A DNA stretch of 40,622 nucleotides from Pseudonocardia sp. SCN 73-27. Its GTDB lineage: Bacteria; Actinomycetota; Actinomycetes; Mycobacteriales; Pseudonocardiaceae. A program made the translations under genes and the position numbers. Location of the stretch: assembly GCA_001725415.1 (NCBI GenBank), contig MEGH01000003.1, positions 63,547-104,168 of the forward strand. The letters are read 5' to 3'. A model generated the notes under the pieces. That model made no database searches, had not been told where the DNA came from, and worked only from the letters and a program-made list of their open reading frames with translations. Positions 24,304 through 32,435 of this stretch are shown piece after piece (the stretch's first letter is position 1; each line of letters begins with the position of its first letter).

Positions 24304-26007
24304 GTGACCACGACCGTGCCCGCGCTCCCCGCGGCCGACCCCGCCCCACCCCCGCTCCCCCGCACGCCTCGCCGAGGGGACAGGGTCGCCCTCGCGCTGC
24401 TGCTCGCGGGCACCGCCGCGCTGTACCTGTGGGACCTCGGCGCCTCGGGATGGCCAACGCCTTCTACTCCGCTGCCGCGCAGGCCGGGTCCGTGAGCTGG
24501 AAGGCCTGGCTCTTCGACGACCCGCGCCGTCGAGGACGGCCACACCCGCTGGATCGTGCTCGCCGGCGCCCTCGTCGGGACCGGGTTCCTCGCCAAGATG
24601 CTGCAGACATTCCTCGTCGTCCCCGCCTTCGCCGGCGTGTGGCTGCTCGCCGCGCCCGTCTCCCTCGGCCGCCGCATCCGCGACCTGGTCCTCGCCGGGG
24701 CCGCGCTCGCCGTCACCGCAGGCTGGTGGGTGCTCGTCGTCGCGCTCTGGCCTGCCGCCGACCGCCCCTACATCGGCGGCTCCCAGACCGACAGCGTCCT
24801 CGAGCTGACCCTGGGTTACAACGGGTTCGGCCGGCTCACCGGCGACGAGACCGGCAGCGTCGGCGGCGGACCCGGCGACGGCTGGGGCGAGACCGGCATC
24901 GGACGGCTCCTCGGCTCCGAGATGGGGGCCGAGGCGTCCTGGCTGATCCCGGCGGCGCTGCTGCTGCTCGTCGTGCTGCTGCGGCTCTCCCGTCGAGAAC
25001 CACGCACCGGTCCGCTGCGCGCCGCCGCGCTGCTGTGGCTCGTGGTCACCGGGGCGGTGTTCAGCTTCGCCGCCGGGATCATCCACCCCTACTACACCGT
25101 CGCCCTCGCCCCGGCGATCGGCGCGCTCGTCGGCATCGGCGCGGTGGAGCTGTGGCGGCGGCGTTCCGACGTCCGCGCCCGCGCAACACTCGCTGCCGCG
25201 CTCGCGGTCACCGCCTGCTGGGCAGGAATCCTGCTGGGGCGCACCGACTGGCAGCCCTGGCTGACCTGGGCGTTCCCGATCGTCGGGGTCCTCGCCGCGG
25301 TGGCGCTGCTCGGCCTGCACCGGCTTCCGCGGCTCGTCGTCCCGGCCGTGGTGGTCGCGGCGCTGCTCGGCGGCGTCGGCGGGCCGGTGGCGTACTCGCT
25401 CGCGACGGCGACGACCCCGCACACCGGGGCGATCCCGTCGTCGGGACCCGAGAACGCGGGCCGGGGCTTCGGCGGCGGTGGCCGTGGGCCCGGCCAGTCC
25501 ACCGGTCAGGGCGCGCCACCGAACGGCACCTTCGACGGGACGCGGCGCGGCAGCTTCGGCGGTGGCGGTGGCGGAGGCGGGCGTGGCGGCGGCGCGGGTG
25601 GGCTTCTCGGGGCACCGACGCCCAGCGCCTCGCTGACCGCACTGCTGTCCCGCGACGGCTCCTCTTACACCTGGGCCGCGGCGGCCGTCGGCTCCAACAA
25701 TGCCGCCGGCTATCAGCTCGCGACGCAGCTGCCGGTCATGGCCGTCGGCGGCTTCAACGGCACCGACCCCGCCCCCACCCTCGAACAGTTCAAGGACCTC
25801 GTGGCGCAGAAGCAGATCCACTGGTTCGTGTCGGGCAGCGGCGGCTTCGGCGGTGGCCTCGGCGGCCGCACGACCGGCACCGACACCGGCGGCAGCGACG
25901 TGTCCGAACGCATCACCGCCTGGGTCGAGGCGACCTTCACCCCGACCACCGTCGACGGCACCACCGTCTACGACCTGACCGCCTCGGCGTCCGCGGTGAC
26001 CTCGTGA
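24304..26007 (+). pseudogene. Decayed GT39/PMT_2-type glycosyltransferase (paralogue of 27476-29536)
   Basis: The N-terminal part (YLWDLGASGW) aligns with the intact paralogue downstream. At 24451-24455 one G is missing from the expected TGG-GCC, shifting into another frame (ANAFYSAAAQAG), and the first frame stops at 24493-24495. Near 24520 about 98 codons are absent compared with the paralogue. The lost block includes the first extracytoplasmic loop, whose DPGNAITVDKPP holds the catalytic-type Asp. The remaining 3' part, open from 24556, encodes the later helices, the Gly-rich segment and the soluble C-terminal domain (VMAVGGFNGTDPAPTLEQF). The remainder might still be translated, but catalysis is unlikely. 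Confidence 0.82.
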
Positions 26008-26015
26008 CCAACCCT

Positions 26016-26055
26016 GTGCGCGGTAATAGTCGCTATAGCGACTATTACCGCGCAC
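26016..26055. repeat. 40-bp perfect palindrome, 18-4-18 (family 1, copy 1)
   Basis: The left arm GTGCGCGGTAATAGTCGC pairs perfectly with the right arm across a TATA centre; because TATA is self-complementary, the whole 40-mer is symmetric. It begins 8 nt after the pseudogene stop. The inner part (AAT-R-GTCGC / GCGACTATT) is shared with the copy at 34654-34693. A downstream 137-nt stretch to the GT2 gene shows no gene. Confidence 0.85.
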
Positions 26056-26192
26056 AAGGGCTCTCGGCAGGCCGTTCTGCTGCGATTCCGCGCACTCTCG
26101 ACGGCGCCGCCGCCCCGGGCCGCGACGCGCTCACAGCCGCCGCACAGGGCGACCACAAGGCGGCGACATCCGTCGGCGACATCGTCGTTCCC

Positions 26193-27479
26193 ATGAGCCT
26201 CGACACCGCCGAGCCGGACGTGCTCGCGCCGCGTCCCCCGGGTCCCACCGGGCACCCTGTCCTCGACGTCGTCGTCCCCGTCTTCGACGAGGAGCGCGAC
26301 CTCGAACCGTCGGTGCGGCGGCTGTACGCCCACCTGCGGGCCTGGTTCCCCTACGCGTTCCGGATCACGATCGCCGACAACGCCAGCACCGACGCCACAC
26401 CCCGGATCGCCACCGCGCTCGCTGCCGAGATCACGGAGGTCGAGGCGGTCCGGCTGGAGCAGAAGGGCCGCGGCCGGGCGCTGCGGACAGTCTGGGGCGC
26501 ATCGGATGCGCAGGTCCTCGCCTACTGCGACGTCGACCTCTCCACCGATCTCGCCGCGCTGTTGCCGCTGGTCGCCCCGCTGCTCTCGGGCCACTCCGAT
26601 CTCGCCATCGGTACCCGGCTCGGCCGCGGCTCGCGGGTGGTCCGCGGCGCGAAGCGCGAGATCATCTCCCGCTGCTACAACCTGCTGCTGCGCGGCACGC
26701 TCGCGGCCGGGTTCTCCGACGCCCAGTGCGGGTTCAAGGCCATCCGCGCCGACGTCGCCGCCCGGCTGCTACCGCTCGTCGAGGACACCGGCTGGTTCTT
26801 CGACACCGAGCTGCTGGTGCTCGCCGAGCGGGCCGGGCTGCGCATCCACGAGGTCCCCGTCGACTGGGTCGACGACCCCGACTCCCGCGTCGACATCGTC
26901 GCGACCGCGAAGGCCGACCTGCGCGGCATCTGGCGTGTCGGCCGGGCCCTGGCCGCGGGCCGGCTGCCCGTCAGCGAGCTGCGCGCGAGCCTCGGCCGCG
27001 CGCCCCTGGAGGTGCCCGGCGTGCCCACGGGGATGACGGGCCAGCTGGCCCGGTTCGCGGCGATCGGCGTCGCCAGCACCGTCGCCCACCTGCTGTTGTT
27101 CGTGCTCCTGCGCGGGGCGATGGGCGCGATCGGGGCGAACCTCGTCGCGCTGCTGCTGACGACGGTCGCCAACACCGCCGCCAACCGACGGCTCACCTTC
27201 GGCGTCCGGGGCCGCGACGGCGCGGCGCGCCACCAGTTCCAGGGGCTCGTCGTCTTCGGGATCGGTCTCGGGCTGACCACCGGGGCGCTCGCCCTGCTCG
27301 ACGTGCTCGTCCCCGGCGCGGGCCGGATCACCGAGCTGGTGGCGCTGGTCGTCGCCAACGCGCTCGCGACCGCGCTGCGGTTCGTCCTGTTCCGGACGTG
27401 GGTGTTCCGCAGCCCGCGACCTGCTGTTGCGTCCCCCGAAGCTGCTCCCGTCGATCGCGCCCCGGAGAACCACGCATGA
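26193..27479 (+). CDS. GT2 polyprenyl-phosphate glycosyltransferase fused to a GtrA domain
   Basis: The 428-residue protein has an N-terminal GT-A domain (about 22-260) like dolichol-phosphate-mannose synthases. VVVPVFDEERD lies near 27-37, DNAST near 62 and the metal-binding DVD at 113-115. A C-terminal four-helix GtrA-like membrane domain (about 278-410, RFAAIGVASTVAHLLLF) follows. It should load a sugar from a nucleotide donor onto a lipid phosphate at the inner membrane face, and the GtrA part may flip it. The start ATG at 26193 lies in a frame that is open far upstream, but homology begins only here. Its TGA overlaps the ATG of the GT39 gene, which would use the lipid-linked sugar. Confidence 0.9.
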   Translation: MSLDTAEPDVLAPRPPGPTGHPVLDVVVPVFDEERDLEPSVRRLYAHLRAWFPYAFRITIADNASTDATPRIATALAAEITEVEAVRLEQKGRGRALRTVWGASDAQVLAYCDVDLSTDLAALLPLVAPLLSGHSDLAIGTRLGRGSRVVRGAKREIISRCYNLLLRGTLAAGFSDAQCGFKAIRADVAARLLPLVEDTGWFFDTELLVLAERAGLRIHEVPVDWVDDPDSRVDIVATAKADLRGIWRVGRALAAGRLPVSELRASLGRAPLEVPGVPTGMTGQLARFAAIGVASTVAHLLLFVLLRGAMGAIGANLVALLLTTVANTAANRRLTFGVRGRDGAARHQFQGLVVFGIGLGLTTGALALLDVLVPGAGRITELVALVVANALATALRFVLFRTWVFRSPRPAVASPEAAPVDRAPENHA

Positions 27480-29536
27480 CCACCACACTCGACCCGGGGG
27501 CGCCTGCCACCGCGCCGGTCCCCGGACCTCCCCCGCCGCCGCGGCCCCGCCCCCGCTGGGAGCTGCCGGCACTGGCCGGGCTGCTCGTCGCCACGGCTGT
27601 GCTCTATCTGTGGGACATCACCGCGAGCGGCTGGGCCAACTCCTTCTACGCCGCCGCGGTGCAGGCCGGCACGCAGGACTGGAAGGCGTTCTTCTTCGGC
27701 TCGCTCGACCCCGGGAACGCGATCACCGTCGACAAGCCGCCCGCGTCGCTGTGGGTCATGGCGTTGTCGGGACGCATCTTCGGGTTCTCCTCGGCGAGCC
27801 TGCTGATCCCGCAGGCGCTCATGGCGGTCGGGACCGTCGCGCTGCTGTGGGCGACGGTGCGCCGCGTCGCCGGACCCACTGCCGGGCTCGTCGCGGGTGC
27901 GGTCTTCGCGCTCATGCCGGTCGCGGTCCTCATGTTCAGGTTCGACAACCCCGACGCACTGCTCGTGCTGCTGATGGTCGGCGCCGCCTACGCGACGACC
28001 CGCGCCATCGAGAAGGCCGGCACGCGCTGGCTGCTGCTCGCGGGCGTGCTGATCGGGTTCGCGTTCCTGACCAAGATGCTGCAGGGCTTCCTCGTGCTGC
28101 CCGCGTTCGTGCTGGCCTACCTGTGGGCCGCGCCGACGGGCATCTGGCGACGCATCCGGCAGGTGCTGGCGGCAGGTGTCGCGGTCGTGGTGTCGGCGGG
28201 CTGGTGGATCCTCGCCGTCGCGCTGTGGCCGGCAGCCGACCGTCCCTACATCGGCGGGTCGACCGACAACAGCGCGCTGGAGCTGGCCTTCGGCTACAAC
28301 GGCCTCGGCCGCATCTTCGGCGGTTCGGGCAACGGCGGCGGAGGTCGGGCCTTCCCGAGCGCCGCCTCGGAAGGCGCCTTCCCCGGTGGTGGCCCCGGCG
28401 GGGGTGGCGGTGGCTTCGGTGGGGAGACCGGGCTCGGGCGGTTGTTCAGCGCCGAGATCGGCGGCCAGATCAGCTGGCTGCTGCCCGCGGCACTGCTGCT
28501 GCTCGTCGCCGGGCTGTGGTTCACCCGCCGCGCGCCGCGCATCGACCGCACCCGGGCGGCGCTGCTGCTGTGGGGCGGCTGGACCGTCGTCACGATGGCA
28601 GTGTTCTCCCTGATGGAGGGCACCTTCCACCCGTACTACACGGTCGCGCTCGCCCCGGGGATCGCGGCGCTGGTGGCGATCGGCGGCCGCGAGGCGTGGC
28701 GGGTCCGCGACACCTGGACCGGCCGCGGGACGCTCGCCGCCGCGACCGCGCTGACCGCGGTGTGGTCGTTCGTGCTGCTGGGCCGCTCGCCGGAGTTCCT
28801 GCCGTGGCTGCGGTGGGTCGTGCTCGTCGCCGGGGTCGTCGTGGCCGCGGTGCTGCTCGTGCCGGCCGGCAGGCCCCGATGGCTCGCAGCCCTGGCCGCC
28901 GCGGCCGCGCTGGTCGGGGTGGCCGGGCCGGCCGCGTACGCCGTCGACACCACGGCGACCGCGCACCAGGGGTCGATCCCGTCGGCAGGTCCGTCCGTCG
29001 AAGGCACACGAGGCGGGTTCGGGGGCGGCTTCGGCGGGCCGGCCGGGTTCGGCGACCGCAATGGGACGACCGGCCGCGCGGGGAGCGACGGCCGGGGCGG
29101 CGCCGGTGCCCCCCTGGGGAGGGAGGGCACCGGCGCAGGAACCGGCATGCCCGGCGGCATCGGCGGCGGTCCCGGTGAGGAGACCACCGACTCCGCGCTC
29201 GTCACGCTGGTGAAGGGCGCCTCCGGGACCCGGTGGGCGGCGGCGACGCTCGGCTCCCAGAGCGCGGCGTCGCTGCAGCTGGCGACGGGTGCGTCGGTCA
29301 TGGCGATCGGCGGGTTCACCGGCAGCGACCCGGCGCCGACGCTGGAGCAGTTCCAGGCGTGGGTGGCTGCGGGCGACGTGCGGTTCTTCGTCTCCGGAAG
29401 CATGGGTGGCGGACCCGGCGGCGGTCGTGAGGGCCGCGGCACGGGTGCGCAGATCCAGGAATGGGTGGAACAGCACTTCACCGTGTCGACGGTCGGTGGG
29501 CGCACGGTCTACGACCTGAGCTCGCCGACCGGCTGA
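27476..29536 (+). CDS. GT39/PMT_2 family membrane glycosyltransferase (intact copy)
   Basis: The 686-residue protein is an ArnT/PMT-like GT-C enzyme with about eleven transmembrane helices. The first outer loop (DPGNAITVDKPP, about 78-89) carries the acidic residues usually needed for catalysis, and LTKMLQGF and LWPAADRPYIGGS are well conserved with the decayed copy upstream. A Gly-rich insert interrupts the middle (about 285-315), and a second Gly-rich linker leads to a small soluble C-terminal domain (about 575-686). Translation is coupled to the GT2-GtrA gene (ATGA). It resembles the YkcB/YkcC pairing seen in Gram-positives, where a lipid-linked sugar made by the GT2 is transferred outside the membrane. 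Confidence 0.9.
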   Translation: MTTTLDPGAPATAPVPGPPPPPRPRPRWELPALAGLLVATAVLYLWDITASGWANSFYAAAVQAGTQDWKAFFFGSLDPGNAITVDKPPASLWVMALSGRIFGFSSASLLIPQALMAVGTVALLWATVRRVAGPTAGLVAGAVFALMPVAVLMFRFDNPDALLVLLMVGAAYATTRAIEKAGTRWLLLAGVLIGFAFLTKMLQGFLVLPAFVLAYLWAAPTGIWRRIRQVLAAGVAVVVSAGWWILAVALWPAADRPYIGGSTDNSALELAFGYNGLGRIFGGSGNGGGGRAFPSAASEGAFPGGGPGGGGGGFGGETGLGRLFSAEIGGQISWLLPAALLLLVAGLWFTRRAPRIDRTRAALLLWGGWTVVTMAVFSLMEGTFHPYYTVALAPGIAALVAIGGREAWRVRDTWTGRGTLAAATALTAVWSFVLLGRSPEFLPWLRWVVLVAGVVVAAVLLVPAGRPRWLAALAAAAALVGVAGPAAYAVDTTATAHQGSIPSAGPSVEGTRGGFGGGFGGPAGFGDRNGTTGRAGSDGRGGAGAPLGREGTGAGTGMPGGIGGGPGEETTDSALVTLVKGASGTRWAAATLGSQSAASLQLATGASVMAIGGFTGSDPAPTLEQFQAWVAAGDVRFFVSGSMGGGPGGGREGRGTGAQIQEWVEQHFTVSTVGGRTVYDLSSPTG

Positions 29537-29547
29537 CGCGGTCGCGG

Positions 29548-29585
29548 CGGCGACGCGGCGGGGACCGGGGCCCGCCGCGCCGCCG
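29548..29585. terminator. Strong GC hairpin between converging genes
   Basis: CGCGGCGGG (29554-29562) pairs with 29571-29579. After one A-C mismatch, five more pairs extend outward. It lies between the GT39 stop (29536) and the TetR stop (29592) and can terminate from both sides. No T-run is present, as is common in GC-rich actinobacteria. Confidence 0.65.
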
Positions 29586-29591
29586 ACCCCC

Positions 29592-30161
29592 TCACGGGGC
29601 GAAAGCGTTGTCCCACAACGACACGAACCGCTCGAATGCCGCGTCGACGGCGGCACGCTCGCCGGTGGCGAGCAGGTCGAGCAACAGCCCGCGGACGACA
29701 GCGACGCCGAGCCGGACGTCGGTGCGGGCCTGGTCGAGCGGCAGGCCGAAGTGCTCGCGCGCGGTCTGCGCCGACGGCTCGACCCAGCGCGCGATGTCGC
29801 CGTCGAGCAGCCGGGCCGCAGGCTCCTCGCCTGCCAGGCCGCGGGCGTAGAGGCTGAAGAACAGCCGGACGTTGGGCGCCAGGGCCGGCTGCGAGACCTG
29901 CGTCCACAGGGCGCGCATCTGGTCGGGTGCGGACATCCCGGTGTCGGCGGCCAGCGCCGCGGCCAGCTCCTGCTGCCCGCTCTCGACGGCCTGCACCACG
30001 GCCAGCACCAGCCCGTCGCGGGAGCCGAAGTGGTAGCTGAGCATCCGATGGCTGGTGCCGACGGCCTCGGCGACGGCGCGCAGCGACAGGTCGGTTGCGC
30101 CGGTGGCCGTCAGGTGTTCGAGGACCGCGGCGAGCAGTTCGTCGCGACGGTTCGCGTTCAT
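29592..30161 (-). CDS. TetR family transcriptional regulator
   Basis: The 189-residue regulator has the TetR DNA-binding domain at about 8-52, with LSLRAVAEAVGTSHRMLSYHFGSRDGLV forming helix-turn-helix and the YHF helix start. A variable all-helical ligand domain follows. It is divergent from the SRPBCC gene, and the 39-nt gap between the two start codons is almost filled by a composite palindrome. This predicts autoregulation and control of the SRPBCC gene. The ATG at 30161 leaves almost no leader, and no good Shine-Dalgarno sequence is seen. Confidence 0.9.
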   Translation of the reverse strand: MNANRRDELLAAVLEHLTATGATDLSLRAVAEAVGTSHRMLSYHFGSRDGLVLAVVQAVESGQQELAAALAADTGMSAPDQMRALWTQVSQPALAPNVRLFFSLYARGLAGEEPAARLLDGDIARWVEPSAQTAREHFGLPLDQARTDVRLGVAVVRGLLLDLLATGERAAVDAAFERFVSLWDNAFAP

Positions 30162-30170
30162 CCCTGGACC

Positions 30171-30200
30171 GTACCAAGTGGTACATGTACCGTCTGGTAC
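30171..30200. promoter_or_regulatory. Tandem palindromic TetR operator
   Basis: Two 14-bp inverted repeats of the form GTACC-N4-GGTAC occupy 30171-30184 and 30187-30200. Their centres are 16 bp apart and the pair itself is symmetric around 30185/30186. The right edge touches the SRPBCC start codon and the left edge is 9 nt from the TetR start. The layout fits two stacked TetR dimers controlling both promoters. Confidence 0.78.
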
Positions 30201-30641
30201 ATGCGTACCGGGAGGATCGACGTCCACGCCGTCAGCGACGCACCGCCCTCGGCGGTCTTCGCCCTGCTGCACGACGTCAGCACCTGGCCCGACTGGGCCG
30301 ACTTCGCCACTGCGCGCCTCGAACGCGAGGGCTCGCCCGACCCCGACGGCGTCGGCGCCATCCGGGCCTTCACGGGGCAGGCCAACACCCGTGAGGAGGT
30401 GGTCGCCGTCGAGCAGGACAGACATTTCGCATACGTCCTGCTCTCGGGCATTCCGATCCGCGACTACCGCGCCGACGTCCGCCTCACCCCCACCGCCTCG
30501 GGCGGCACGGAGATCTCGTGGCAGTCGTCGTTCACCGCGAAGGTCCCGGGGACGACGCGGCTGATCGAGAAGCGCCTCGGCGCATTCATCGACGACACCG
30601 CGCGCCGCCTCGCCAGCGCCGCAGCCCACGTGCCCTCGTGA
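30201..30641 (+). CDS. SRPBCC (polyketide cyclase/START-like) protein
   Basis: The 146-residue protein has the SRPBCC helix-grip architecture: an N-terminal strand (GRIDVHAVSDAPPSAVFALLHDVSTWPDWADF), central strands, and a long C-terminal amphipathic helix (TTRLIEKRLGAFIDDTARRLASAA). Such proteins bind hydrophobic ligands, and no catalytic residues are evident. The ATG directly follows the TetR operator, so the transcript is probably leaderless or has a very short leader. A 40-bp palindrome overlaps its stop codon. Likely role is binding or detoxification of the ligand sensed by the TetR; that is inferred. Confidence 0.85.
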   Translation: MRTGRIDVHAVSDAPPSAVFALLHDVSTWPDWADFATARLEREGSPDPDGVGAIRAFTGQANTREEVVAVEQDRHFAYVLLSGIPIRDYRADVRLTPTASGGTEISWQSSFTAKVPGTTRLIEKRLGAFIDDTARRLASAAAHVPS

Positions 30642-30677
30642 GTGGCGATCATGGCTATGGCCATGATCGCCACTCAC
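30638..30677. repeat. 40-bp palindrome, 18-4-18 (family 1, copy 2)
   Basis: The left arm GTGAGTGGCGATCATGGC pairs perfectly with 30660-30677 around the loop TATG. It overlaps the SRPBCC stop codon and ends 40 nt before the acyl-CoA synthetase start. The outer GTGAGTGG arm is identical to that of the copy at 34654. Confidence 0.85.
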
Positions 30678-30717
30678 GGCCCGTGCGGCGCCGTTCCCCG
30701 TCCGCAAGACTGGCCGT

Positions 30718-32337
30718 GTGATCGACGTTCTGCTCTCCAGGATCGGGTCGGTGACCGGGACGGCGCGGGCGGTCGGCGCGCTCACCCGGTCCGGGGTCGT
30801 GCGGCCGGTCCGCCCGGACCGCCTGGCGGGCATGGCCTGCGGGCTCGTCCGCTACGGCATCGGCGTCGCCGCCGGCTACACCGCCGGCGCGGCGCGCCAT
30901 CCCGGGCGCACCGCGATCGTCGACGACGCCGGCGCGCTGTCCTACGGCGAGGTGCACTGGCGCAGCGACCGCCTCGCCCGCGCCCTGCTCGCCCGCGGCA
31001 CCGGCCCCGACGAACCGATCGCCCTGCTCTGCCGCAACTCGCGCCACCCCGTCGAGGCCGCGGCCGCCGCCGAGAAGGTCGGTGCCGACGTCGTGCTGCT
31101 CAACAACGGCATGGCCCCGACGCAGATCGCCGAGGTGCTCGCCGACCTGGGCGTGCACACCGTCGTCGTCGACGCCGACCTGCACGGCCGGCTCGCCGAC
31201 GTCGCCGAGGAGGTCGGGATCGTCGTCGCCCGCGGCCATCTCGACGGGCATCCGACCTGCGAGGACCTCATCGCGTCCGCGCCTGCCGACGGGCGGCTGC
31301 CGGTGCGTCCCGAGCGCAGCCGCACGGTCGTCCTCACCTCCGGGACGACCGGTGTGCCGAAGGGCGCCCGCCGCCCCCACCCGTCGACGCTCGCGCCCGC
31401 CGCGTCGATCCTCTCCGAGATCCCGTTGCGCGCCGGGGTCCCCGTGCACATCGCCGCCCCGCTCTTCCACACCTGGGGCAACGCCGGGCTGCTGCTCGCC
31501 GTCCTGCACGGCTCGACCGTCGTGCTCCGGTCGCGGTTCGACCCCGCCGACCTCCTCGACACCGTCGCCGCCCACCGCTGCGACACCGTCTTCGCCGTGC
31601 CGGTGATGGTGCAGCGCGTCGTCGAGTCCGGCGCGCCGGGCTGGCGTGCGGGATCGTCGCCGCGGATCGTCGCCGTCAGCGGCTCGGCGTTGCCCGCCGG
31701 GCTCGCCGCCGAGTTCATGGACCGCTTCGGCGACGTCCTCTACAACCTCTACGGCTCCACCGAGGTCTCCTGGGTGTCGATCGCAGGGCCCGCCGACCTG
31801 CGCGCCGCGCCCGGAACCGCCGGCCGCGCCCCCGTCGGCACCACGCTGCGCATCCTCGACGACGACGGCCACCCCGTGCCGCCGGGCGTCGAGGGCCGGG
31901 TGTTCGTCGGCAACGACATGCCGTTCGAGGGCTACACCCGCGGCGACGCCGTCGAGATGCACGGCGGGCTGCTCGGCACCGGCGACATCGGCATCCTCGA
32001 CGAGAACGGCCTGCTGCACCTCACCGGCCGCGCCGACGACATGATCGTCTCCGGCGGGGAGAACGTGCACCCGGGGCCGGTCGAGGACCTGATCGCGGCG
32101 CGCGACGAGGTGCGCGACGTCGCCGTCGTCGGGGTACCCGACGACGAGTTCGGCCAGCGACTCGCGGCCTACGTCGTCGCGGCGCCGGGGGCGAGCATCG
32201 ACGCCGACGCCCTGCGCGACGCCGTCCGCAGCTCGCTGTCGCGGTTCGCCGTGCCGCGTGACGTCGTCGTCCTCGACGCATTGCCGCGCAACCAGATGGG
32301 CAAGGTCGCCCGTCGCGACCTGCCCCCGCCGACGTGA
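30718..32337 (+). CDS. Acyl-CoA synthetase (AMP-binding, long-chain type)
   Basis: The 539-residue ANL-superfamily enzyme activates a carboxylic acid to its adenylate and then the CoA thioester. The phosphate-binding loop TSGTTGVPKG is at 207-216, YGSTE of the A5 region near 345, TGDIG near 421, and a GRADDMIVSGGENVHP hinge near 436-451. The C-terminal catalytic lysine lies in NQMGKVARRDL. About 50 residues precede the first conserved block, as in fatty-acyl-CoA ligases of mycobacteria. Start is a GTG at 30718. An acyl-CoA dehydrogenase-like gene follows after a palindromic spacer, suggesting a small lipid-oxidation unit. Confidence 0.9.
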   Translation: MIDVLLSRIGSVTGTARAVGALTRSGVVRPVRPDRLAGMACGLVRYGIGVAAGYTAGAARHPGRTAIVDDAGALSYGEVHWRSDRLARALLARGTGPDEPIALLCRNSRHPVEAAAAAEKVGADVVLLNNGMAPTQIAEVLADLGVHTVVVDADLHGRLADVAEEVGIVVARGHLDGHPTCEDLIASAPADGRLPVRPERSRTVVLTSGTTGVPKGARRPHPSTLAPAASILSEIPLRAGVPVHIAAPLFHTWGNAGLLLAVLHGSTVVLRSRFDPADLLDTVAAHRCDTVFAVPVMVQRVVESGAPGWRAGSSPRIVAVSGSALPAGLAAEFMDRFGDVLYNLYGSTEVSWVSIAGPADLRAAPGTAGRAPVGTTLRILDDDGHPVPPGVEGRVFVGNDMPFEGYTRGDAVEMHGGLLGTGDIGILDENGLLHLTGRADDMIVSGGENVHPGPVEDLIAARDEVRDVAVVGVPDDEFGQRLAAYVVAAPGASIDADALRDAVRSSLSRFAVPRDVVVLDALPRNQMGKVARRDLPPPT

Positions 32338-32342
32338 CAGCC

Positions 32343-32398
32343 GCGCGCAACCTCATTGCTGTGTTTCGTGCCCCTGAACGACCCGTGAGGTTGCGCGC
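32343..32398. repeat. Inverted repeat with GCGCAACCTCA arms (family 2, copy 2)
   Basis: GCGCGCAACCTCA (32343-32355) pairs perfectly with 32386-32398 around a 30-nt loop. It begins 6 nt after the synthetase stop. The left flank and loop start (CATTGCTGTG) resemble copy 1 at 2595 (CATGGTTGTG), so the two share ancestry beyond the stem. Confidence 0.78.
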
Positions 32399-32435
32399 CG
32401 TCGGTCACGCGGGGGTACTGACGTAGCGTCGGGAC

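Noticed and set aside
24220-26055. Minus-strand open frame across the GT39 pseudogene
   Set aside because: It is low complexity, and the sense strand keeps recognisable GT39 homology in pieces. The open frame is a GC artefact.
24429-26192. Plus-strand open frame joining the pseudogene region to the GT2 gene as one very large protein
   Set aside because: GT2 homology starts only after the ATG at 26193. The upstream part is mostly out of frame with the GT39 homology and is Arg/Pro-rich.
26675-29656. Minus-strand open frame of nearly 1000 codons opposite the GT39 gene
   Set aside because: The product is Arg/Pro/Gly/Gln-rich without any domain, and the plus strand encodes a clear membrane glycosyltransferase.
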